A stretch of DNA of 25,856 nt from Micractinium sp. NFX-FRZ (Eukaryota; Chlorophyta; Trebouxiophyceae; Chlorellales; Chlorellaceae), in NCBI GenBank assembly GCA_029339195.1, contig JAPTJF010000637.1:1-25856 (forward strand), in the 5' to 3' direction. Made by a program: the position numbers and the translations under genes. This document shows, piece by piece, positions 1 through 10,300 of the stretch. The notes beneath the pieces were generated by a model that was given only the letters and a program-made list of their open reading frames with translations, was not told the origin of the DNA and did no database searches. Numbering within the stretch: position 1 is the first letter of the stretch; the number at the start of each line of letters is the position of its first letter.

Positions 1-2
1 AA

Positions 3-173
3 GGTGGGGATTTTGAGAACCCGGGCTTACAATGTAGGGAACTAATGCGGGAGAACCAGTCGGATCTACTGGTGATGGCGGCGGATGGTGGCGGGAGCCT
101 GGCGGCGGCGGCGGCGGCGGCAGGTGGCCCGGCGGCTTGTGATGCAGCCTGCTGCAAACACCCTAGCTTGTAG
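3..173 (+). CDS. possible 3' end of an upstream gene (partial)
   Basis: One + strand frame is open from the window edge to a TAG stop at 171-173, giving 56 residues. They run GGDFENPGLQCRELMRENQ, then a hydrophobic/Ala stretch (seven alanines) and end in a Cys-rich AACCKHPSL. The composition (GCG and GGC codons, poly-Ala) resembles the C-termini of the other algal proteins here. It could be the last exon of a gene starting left of the window. A possible splice acceptor (ttacaatgtag, ending at 37) would instead begin the exon at 38. No TGTAA signal follows within 200 bases, and no family is recognised, so this may be chance. Confidence 0.3.
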   Translation, partial: GGDFENPGLQCRELMRENQSDLLVMAADGGGSLAAAAAAAGGPAACDAACCKHPSL

Positions 174-1360
174 CAGGCGGTTTTACCAGCTGTTTCATGT
201 CGTTAAATCTCAACCGTTACTTCATAAAGTGTTTAATTAGAGAACACATTCTTGCTGGGCCCCCTTGCTGGGAGGGAGATGGGGAGGCTTGTGGGGGCGG
301 GACGGGAGGCTGCCAGCCTCCCTTCCCCTCTGCACCAGCGAGCCAATCGATGACACTTATCGATGAAGTTGAAAGCTGCAAGTGAAGACGGTGAGGCACA
401 GGGCACTGGCGGGTGCAGCATATGTTCCACAACCGTTGGGGCATACGTGAGCGCTTGACGCGACCGCTGGCTTGCCCGTGCGGGTGGCGGGTTGGGTGCC
501 CGACACCGCTATCGCTGGCAGATGGAGAGGCAACAAGAAGTCAGCCTGGACGTGTCCCCCGGGGTGTTCCAATGAGTGCCTGTGGGTGCCGAGCCAGATG
601 TGTACCAGGCACCGTGGTGTGCTTTCATGCTTTCGACACTGGTGACCCTGGAGTCGGCAGCGGCGGTCAGGCCGCCAATGAAGCAGGAGGGACAGTGGTT
701 GCTTGCCGCCTGCATGCCAAGTGCTTGACAATGCACCACGGGAATTGCGCGCTAAGGTGCACGGTTGTTCTGGTGTGCTGAGACGCACCGGGGACACACA
801 TTGGCGACGCCGGCCGCCCATGCCGTGCAGCGCCGCATCCCGCAGCCTTCGCACGCACCCAGCGGGCATTGCACAGCCAGCTGCCGCACCTGTTTGTTCA
901 CGTGCTCATGCATTGATTGAACAGGTTCACATGTAGGGAGGATGTACATGTATGCCACGTCGCTCCGTTGTCGCCTATCCCTGCATGGCGCGCCTCCCTG
1001 CGTACCAGCGGCGTGGGGGGCCGATGCACGTGCTGCTGCCGCCACCAGCGGGGCAACGCGTGGATCTCTGTGGAGGTGGCGGCGGCGCATGCATGCATTG
1101 CAAATATTTCGGAGAACGTGACTTCGCAAGGGGGGAAGCCGCACAGGCTGACAGGGGCGTAAAATTTGAATAGAAACTCAACAAATCATTGCCCTGGGTC
1201 GCCGTGGCGTGCGCGGCGTGCGCCATCGCTGGCAGCAGGATAAAACGGGCTGCTTCTGCGCCTCAGCACCCTTCTCCCTCTTTGCTGCAGCGCATCAACT
1301 GTGTTGTTCTGTCATCATTGCCCTTTGACCAGCCCAGTTCAAGCTCTAGACGCATCGACC
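174..1360. other. intergenic region and METE promoter/5' UTR
   Basis: I see no convincing gene here. The open frames on both strands lack codon bias and splice-joined partners. The last part must contain the METE promoter and leader. An AT-rich TATA-like string (gataaaacggg, 1239-1249) lies about 120 bases before the METE start codon, followed by a pyrimidine-rich stretch ending in ctgcag near 1290 that could be a 5' UTR splice acceptor. Both are suggestions only. Confidence 0.4.
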
Positions 1361-4300
1361 ATGCCCCGCCTACTGACCTCCACCATCGGTTTCCCCCGGA
1401 TCGGTGAGCTGCACCCGCCTTGTTGCTGTGCGCCGTGATCCAAGGCGTCCGAGGGGCACCCAGCACTGCCCGGCTTGGTGTTTTGAACTGTATGACTTGC
1501 CATGCACATCACCTCAGCCTGGCCACCTGCCTAGAGCTACCCAATGACCAACGCGCAGTAGCTGAGCTTGGTCAGCGTCCCAGGAGGCCCGGGGGTCGGT
1601 GGGAGTGTTCCAGATGGCAGCTACCCGTGCAGCTGCCACCTGGCGGACAAGCGCGCCGTCGCTTCCGCCCCCCTTGGGGAACCCCCAACACCTCTTGCCC
1701 GCCGCTCACCTCCCCCCCCCGCCTCGCCTCCTCCCCCTCCATCCCGCCCCTTGCAGGCCCCAACCGCGAGATGAAGAAGGCTCTGGAGGCCCACTGGAGC
1801 GGCGCGTCCGACGCCGATGCCCTGCTGGCCGCCGCCGCGCGCGTCGAGGCCGAGGCCTGGGGCCGCCAGGCGTCTGCCGGCATCGACCTGGTTGGCCTGG
1901 ATGGCACACTGTACGACCACATGCTGGACGCCACCTTCCAGCTGGGCCTCATCCCGGAGCGCTTCACGGTGAGAGCTGTGTGCCTGTGCGTGAGGCGTGA
2001 GTGTGGCAGTGAGGAGCATGCCGACGGGAGTGTGCGGCAGTGAGGGGGGCGGGGCAAAGGGTGTGCCGCAGGTGGCAGCGCCGGCGCGGCGCGGCCCGCG
2101 GGCCGCTTGAGCTACGCCCTGAAAGCCGCGACTCGTGGCCAGAGAGAGGTCATCAACAGCCAAATGGGGCCTCTCAACCTGCTGCTGCTCAGCCCTCCGC
2201 ACCACCCAGCGCGCTCACCCTCTGCCCCCGCCCCCTCCTCCCCCCGCCCCCTCCCTTCCCGCAGGCACTGGGCCTGCAGGGCCTGCCCCTCTACTTTGCC
2301 ATGGCGCGAGGCGCCCCCGGGGCCACGGCCATGGACATGAGCAAATACATGGACACCAACTACCACGTCATCGTGCCCGAGCTGGCGCCCGATTCCGGTG
2401 GGTAGTGCTGGCCGGCGCCCCCAAGCGGGAGGGCGGGCGGGTGTTTGTGACTGGTGTCGACCACTGTGCTGTGCTATGCTGTGAGGGCTCATGGCTGGGC
2501 AGTTGAGCAGTGCGTTGTGTGGATTGCGGGGCCCTGCCCACGAGGAGGCCAGGGGTGTGCGCTGACGCCCGTGGGCAGGCAGGCTGCCTGAGGGCGTCGC
2601 CGCCGCCGCTGCGCCCAGCACGCAGCACACCGCCCCTTCCTGCCCGCCTGCCTGGGCAGTGCGCTCCATGCCACAAAAGGCCCTCCTCTCACCCCTGCTG
2701 CTGCCCCGCACCCTCCCTTGGCCTGCAGAGCCGCACCCAGACTGGTCCATGCTGCTCGACCGCGTGCAGCGCGGGCAGGCGGTGGTGGGGCGGGAGCGCG
2801 CCGTGCCCATCGTCGTGGGTGAGTCGCAAGGGGCCAGGGCGGGCAGTGTGGTGCTCCTGTGCCTTGTGCAGCATGCAGGGCAGCGCCCGCGCCTGTTCAG
2901 TGCCATATGGCGGGCAGCCGTGCCGCTTGCCCGCATGGCCGCCCACCCTGGTACCGCCGCCTGCTGTGTTCCCCTCACCCTCCTGTCTGCCTGTTGAGCA
3001 TGAGGCCCCCACAACAGGCAGGCGTCCGCTCATGCCATCGCCTGCCGCCAACCTTCCACCCTCCACACTCACGCCCACCGTCCCCGCAGGCCCCGGCACC
3101 CTGGTGTGCCTGGCGCGTGGCGAGTTTGACCGCTCCGCCCTCATGGCCCGCCTGGCACCCGCGTACGCCCAGCTGCTGCAGCAGCTGGGGGCGCTGGGCG
3201 TGCCTGAGGTCCAGGTGTGGAGAGTGTGTGGGTCAGGGGAGGGGAGGTGGAGGGGGGAGGGGCATGAGCGGGGCTGGCCGGCCCCCCTTCTGCCCTCAAG
3301 GAAGCAGTCGTCCCCCAACCTTCGTTTCGTTTGCTGGGTGTGTGCACCAGGGCAGCAGGGCCAAGTGCAGAATGGGCCAGGCATCCAGGCAGCGACCCTG
3401 TGGGGTAATGTGTTATCGGTTGAGTAGGTGGTCGCCCTGTAGGGTAATGTGTTATCGGTTGAATAGGCGGCCGGGTGGGTAGGGTAGGGCGGGTGGAGGT
3501 GTGACGACTGTTCGAGGGACTGACGTTACAAGAGGCCCGCTCGCGCGCACGCACACTCGCACGCATGCATGCACGCACGCGCACACGCCCCGGCGAATGG
3601 TGTTTGGCTGACTGGAAAGCGCCCTGTCTTACCAGGGAAGAAGGTGGTTCGAATCCACCAACACCGAGTGCCCAGCTTGGGGAGGTTGCTGCACCGCTGC
3701 TGCTGCTGCTGCTGCTGCTGCTGCCTGGTCGTGGTGTGTGTTGGCATCTTTGAGTTTGGCACTGAGGAGAGTGTGAATGGCATAGGAGATGCTGGCGGCG
3801 TGGGGTATGTGGGGATTGGCATGTGATGTTTTAAGCGACTGAGTGCTTTGGCAGAGGGCAACTCGAAGAAAGTGGGAGGTGGGCATGATGGAAAGGCAAC
3901 CGGATGGAAGTGAACGTCTTGCGTGGGAGAGTTCGGGTGCAGTTTGCATGGCAGGGACGCGGGGAGGCTGCAGGTTGTTGGCAACCAGGTTGTTGGGCTA
4001 GTGTTGAACGGCTAGACTAGACTAGGTTGTTGGGCAACCAACCAGGCCAGGGATTGCAGCGAGGCAGGTGGCTAATAGCAGTGGCATGGCATCCAGTTCA
4101 GTTGAAGCAAGGGCAGTGGGATGTTCAAAGAGACTTGCTCGGCAAGGAGACAGGGTGAAGATCTGGCTCCGTGTGTCGTGCATGCTGTCATACAGTGCCA
4201 GGTCACCATGCTTTGCGTGCTGTGGTAGCGGCGGTCGCCATGCGTGCGGCTTGTGCCCTGTTGCCCCCCAACCTGACCACTGCCCTGCCTCGGCTCCCCA

Positions 4301-7300
4301 CGTGCCCCCACCCCCCTCCCCACCCTCCGTCCTCCCCTCAAAAGCTGCACGAGCCCGCCCTGACCCTGAGCGGCTCCGAGGCCCTGGCCCCCGACTTTGC
4401 CGCCTGCTATGCACAGCTGGCAGCCGCCGGGGTGGCGCTCAACCTGGTGGTGCCTTATGATGATGTGACCGGTGAGGCTGCTGCCTTCGTTAGGTAGCAG
4501 GGCCAATCTGCTTCTTGCCACGCATGTCCGGTCCCAAGGACGGCAAGAGGGGACCCCTTTGCTTGCCCATGTTTTGTGTCGTTTGGTTTCTGTTGCTTTT
4601 GTTCTGGTGGTGCCTCCTAAGCCTAAGTGCCTGGTAAGGCTAAGTGCCTGGTAAGGCTACTGCATCTTCCTCGTTGTACTACCGTTGCATCTGTTTTGCG
4701 CCGGTGCTGCCTCTCAAAGATGCATCTAGCCAGGCGTGCACTTTAATGTGCCAATGGGCTGACCTGGTTTAATTCTGGGGGGTCGTGTCACCTCACAGCA
4801 TGTGTCCGGTGGGTCCTGCCCCCCAGCATTCGCGCTGCTTCTCGCAACCCGCTTGGCTATGCCCGTCTGCAAGGCTGCTGGGCTGAGAGGGGGAGCCACA
4901 GAGAGAAGGTCAGGGAACCTGGCGGGGGCAGCGGCGCACGGCTGCGCACGCTCTTTACACTGTGCTGTGCCACTTTGTGCCACTGCTGTGCTGCCGACCC
5001 ACTGGCTTGCGCTGCGCTGTCCTGCTGGTGGTCTGCGACTGTATTGCCGCAATGCAGATGAGATGTTTCGCTGTCTGGCGGAGCTGCCGGGTGCTGCCGT
5101 GCTGTGCTGTTTCCCCGGTGTTCCGTCGCTTTACTGGCCTGTTCTGCACTTGAGCTGTTGCGCTGGCTGGTGGAGCTGTTTACCACGCTGTCCTGCTCTG
5201 CTGTGCTGCGCTGTGGCTACACTTTCCCATGTGTACCGCCCTTTGCTGTACTGCCTCCATGCAGAGGAGACGTACCGCTGGCTGGTGGAGCTGCCAGTGG
5301 CGGCCATCTCCCTGGACTTCCTGGGGGTGCCAGGTCAGCAAGAGGGGTATCCCAGGATGGGGAGACAGAGGGGCGTGCGCATGCTGTGCATGTTGTGGTG
5401 GGCCTGCAAGCGGCGGCCACTGCTCGGCACTTTCTGGATCGCTTAGGGGGGCCGGGCGGGGCCGTCCTGTCTCCTGGGAGGGCCAGCACAGCAGCACAGC
5501 AGGCGGGGCCACGGTCAGGGGAAGGGGGGAAGGGTGTGCTGTGCTTTGGGCTCAGCATGGACCAGCATGGACGCAACACCCCTGCATGTCTTGTGCTGCC
5601 ACCATAGCAGCTGACGCGGGGCCAGGGCTTGTGCTGGTCTTGTTGTGCCAGGCGGTGTGTGTGAGCGTGGGTCAGGCAGCATGGGTGCGGGTTGGCGAGG
5701 GTGTGTGTGGGTCAGGCGGCGTGGGTGTGTGTGGGCCAGGCGGCATCCCCTCCCCCAACGCTCCTTCCGGCCCCTGTGCACCCTGTGTTGTACCACCGGT
5801 GCAGGCGCCGAGTACGGCAGCGGTACCGCCCAGCTCATCTCCAAGCACGGCTTCCCGCAGGTGGGCTGCATGGAGGGCTTGCGGGCTGGGAGGCAATGGG
5901 TTAGGTTGGGTGGCACGGTGGGCCTGGGGAGGCTTGAAGGCGGGAAGACATCGGTGGGATGGGGTGGATGGCAGGTGGGCTGCAGGGAGGGCTTGCAGGC
6001 GGGGAGGCATCACTGGGGCCTTTTGAGGGTGGTACAAGGAAACATGCAAGGAGGGGGCAGGCGTGGTAGGGTGGCTGAAGCAGGGGGCAGGCGTGGCAGG
6101 GGCAGGGGTTGCCACTGGGAAACGCAACCTGGCGCTGGACCAGGCGCCCGGTGGCACATGGACTTGCATTTGTTCGTGTTCTGCCCGCCTGCATGCCTGC
6201 ACGCTTTTCGCCTGCCGCCTGCTGCACATCCGCGCTGCCCCCTCACCTGCCCCGCCCCCCCTTTGCAGACCAAGCGCCTGGGTGCGGGCGTGATCGACGG
6301 GCGTGGCGCCTGGGCGGACGACGGGCAGGCGGTGCGCCTGCTGGCGGCGCTGCGCGAGCGGCTGGGCGCCGACCAGCCCATCAGCGTGCAGGCAAGCGGC
6401 TGTGGGGATGAGGGAGGTGTGCACTGGTAGTGCAGGGGAGGGCACATCCTCTTTTCTTGGCCGCGCCCTTTGCCTCCATCCCCTACAAAGGGACCCTTCC
6501 CTGCCTGCTGCCCCTGCCCTGCCCGCGGTCTCCCCCTCAACGCGCACCCCACCGACTGCTCACCCGTCCCTTCTGCGCCCACCTCAGCTCCCCGGCAACC
6601 TCTCAACTGCCCCTCCGCCTTAGCAGACACAAATGCGCCCCGCCAGGTCCTGCCTCTATCAACCCACACTCCTCCCACCCTCCCTCCACACTCCTCCATG
6701 CTCCTCCCGAGCTCCCCCATCCTCTGCCCCCGCAGACCTCCACCTCCCTGCAGCCTGCCTTACAAACACCCCCTGCCCAGACCCACCCTCTACCAACCCA
6801 CACTCGTCTCACCCTCCCCCCACCCCGGTGCACCCCCCGCCCCTGCAGACCTCCACCTCCCTGCAGCACCTGCCCTACGACCTGGCCGCCGAGCCCGCCG
6901 CCACCCTGCCCCAGGGCACGCGCCGCCCGCTGGCCTTTGCCATGCAAAAGCTGGGAGAAGTCGTCTCCACCGCCCGCACCCTGGAGGGCGCTGCCTTCAC
7001 CGGCGGCGTCCCCGGCCTGGACCTCGGCGCCTTCACGGGGGCGCCGGCGCCGGCGGGGCGCCAGCTGGGCGCTGACATGTTCCGCCGCTCCGAGCCCTAC
7101 GAGGCCCGCAGGTGGGCAAAGCGGTGTGTTAAGCATGCCTGTGTTTCAGGCCTAAATTTACATGCATCCCCCCATGCGGCCTGCATGCCCAGACAGCACT
7201 GCACCTGCCCAGCTTGGACGGTTCCTCCCCCAATCGGCAGTGCTGCCACAGCCTGCGTCGCACAGCCCCCTGCAGGGCGACTAAGCCGCCCGCCAGGAAC

Positions 7301-10300
7301 TCCATGGCTGGGATCCCCCGCGCCCCGATCCCCGCCCTCCCGCCCACTCCCCACATGCCCCACCAGTGCCACCCGCTGCCCACAGCCACCACCTCTGTCC
7401 TTTCACCGTTTCTTCTCCCCTGGCCCTCTCCTGCTTCACCTATATTCAACACCTCACCTGGACACCCTGCAGGCCCAAGCAGGTGCAGTACCACGCCCTG
7501 CCCACCACCACCATCGGCTCCTTCCCCCAGACCCCCGCCATCCGCCGCAGCCGCCTGGCATTCAAGAAGGGGCGCATCAGGTGGGCGGGGCGCGGAGGGC
7601 GCCACTGGGAGCGGCGCGGCCCAGCCGCCTGCCTGGCGTCCTGCTTGCGTGGCCACCTGGCTGGGCGGCCCCTGGCTGCTGCCCGCCTGCCTGCCTGCCT
7701 GCCTGCCTGCATGGCGTGCTTCTTGCATGGTTACCTGGCTGCGCGGACCCTGTCCAACGCCTGCCTGCCTGCCTGCCTGCCCGTCTGCGGGCAAACCGCA
7801 GTCATGCCACCCTCCCCCTCCCCTCCCCCTCCCCGCCCTCCTGACCTGGCGCCTCCCTCCCCTGCCCCTCGTGTGCACAGCCCTGAGCAGTACAAGGAGC
7901 AGATGGGGGCCGAGATCGGTTTCAGCATCGGCGCCCAGGAGGCGCTGGGGCTGGATGTGCTGGTGAGGGACTGACAATGCATCTGGCTGTGCTGCTACTG
8001 CTGTGGGGCGCAAGCGCAGGTACTCCTCTCTGCCCTAGCGTGCCCCACTCCGTCCTGCCATGCTCCGGCCTGCTCTGCCCCGCCCTGCCCTACCCCGCCT
8101 TTGCCCTGCCCTGCCTCACCCGTGGCCTAACCCGCCCTGCCCCACTTTGCAGGTGCACGGCGAGCCTGAGCGCTCCGACATGGTGGAATACTTTGGCCTC
8201 AAGCTGGACGGATTCTACTTCACCGGTGGGCATCCAAGAGGGGGGCTGTGCTTGAGTGTGTGCCGGTGCGTGCCGTGTGTGCGCATGTGGGATCTGCTGC
8301 AGGACATCCACCTCAATCCCTGTCCTGCCTGGTTGATGTAGCACCCCCGCCACCTCGCACCTTCCACAGCTGGGTTGCCCGCGCCGATCGCACCCCCGCC
8401 CCGTGCCTCCCGCCCGCCTGACCTCCCCTCCCTTCCCCGCCTGCCCCTGCAGAGCACGGCTGGGTGCAGTCCTACGGCTCCCGCTACACCCGCCCCCCGG
8501 TCATCGTGGGCGACATCTCCCGCCGCGAGGTGAGGGGGACACACACACGCAGGCTAGCTGGCTAGCTAGCTACTAGCAGAGTCAATGCTGGGCAAAACAC
8601 GGGCAGACCCGAGGCGGGGTGGGGATGGGGGGTTGAATGGACTCGGTCCCTGTTGGGCCTGGTGGGCGGCCTTTCCACTTTCTGGGGGGTGGAAAACTAG
8701 ACCGGCCTTGAAGAAGTGATGGGTGCATGCATGTGTGCTCACCGTGATGCTGCCACGCTGTGCCTGCTGTGCTGTGCTGTGCAGGCCATGACGGTGCACG
8801 AGTACGAGCTGGCGCAGGGGCTGACCAGCAAGCCGGTCAAGGGGATGCTGACGGGTGAGTGTGAAACATTGTGAGGAGCAGCGGGGTGGGCGATCAAGCC
8901 ATTGGCAGGGCTACGAGGGCAACACGACGTGCCAGGGTGTGAGGAGGGCAGCAGCGGAGCGGGCGATCAAGCCATGGTGAGGGCAGTGGGGCCGAGTCCT
9001 TTTGGAGCACCTGCATGCTGGCGATGCGACTCACGTGGTTGCCACTGCCTGCATTGTCACATGCCTCCGCCCTTGCCATTCTCCCACCCTCTTTGCCCCC
9101 TCGGGCCCCCAATCTCAACGCTTCCGCACTGCCCCCCTGCCCGCCCTGCTCCCCCCCCCCCCCCGCAGGCCCCGTCACCATCCTGCAGTGGAGCTTCCCC
9201 CAGCGCGACGTGAGCCGGCGGGAGCAGGCGGCCCAGCTGGCGCTGGCGCTGCGCCAGGAGGTGGACGACCTGCAGGCCGCCGGCTGCCGCATCCTGCAGG
9301 CAAGCCAGGGGGGGTCTTCTTACTTTTCACCTGCTGGCGGGCGGGTGGACCGGCGGGCGGGCGGGTTTGATGGCTGTGCGCTGTCGGGGCAGGCTGTGTG
9401 GGGTACAAGCTGGCGTCCGCCGCTGCCCTGCCCACAGTGACTCCCCCCGCCGGCAGCACTGCCATTTGTAGCAGCAGCAGCTGTTGCGTCCCACCCTGGC
9501 TGCTGGATCCCACGTGCATGTGCCAGCGCTGTCTCCCCGTCTGTTGCCACCCACCCACCCCTTGCCTCTCAAGCCCTGCCTGCCTACCTGCCTGCCTGCC
9601 TCCCCCCTCACATATTCACAGGTGGACGAGCCCGCCCTGCGTGAGGGGCTGCCTCTCAAGGAGGGCCGGCGAGGCGCCTATCTGGAGTGGGCGGTGGATG
9701 CCTTCCGCCTGGCCACCTCCTGCGCCGCGCCCGAGGTGCAGGTGCGCATTGTGTTGGCTGGTGTTGCTGACAATGCCTGCCCTGTTGTGCCGCTGCCAAT
9801 CTTGTCGCTGCCAAGGTGCAGGTGATCTTCGTTTGGCTGATGTTGTTGACACAGCCTGTCTTGTCAGGGCTGCGGGTTTCACAGTTTGTGGGTTTGTGCC
9901 ATCCGCCTGTCCTCTAACCCTGCCGTACAGAGCAGTGGTGATGCGCTTGATTTTAGTTCCGCCGCACTGCTGCTACTGTCCCGCCTTTGTAATTGCCATC
10001 CCTTACTCGCGGGTCCTCGCGCCCCCTCTCTTCAACTCTGTTGTCACCCATCTGGTGCCAACTCAGCTGTGCCCAGCCTCAGGCCCCATCCCGGCCTGCC
10101 CACGCCTTTTTTCACCAATTCCCCTCCCCCCCTTCCCTAGTTTGTCACCCACCCGTGCTACTCCGACTCCAACGCCCTCATAAGACCATTTCTTTCGCTC
10201 CTTTGTGCCTGCTCTCCCCCGCTCCTCATGGCATCACATCGGGACCCACTCTAACTCTCCCCATGCTTTCCTCCCCACCCCTGCCCCTCAGGTGGTCACC

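Noticed and set aside
2112..3014. 300-codon open frame on the - strand
   Set aside because: It is antisense to METE exons 3-4 and their introns, with arginine/cysteine-rich composition and no recognisable family.
6633..7844. 403-codon + frame through METE exons 10-11
   Set aside because: It includes Pro/Ser-rich intron translation. Only 6849-7111 and 7473-7580 belong to METE.
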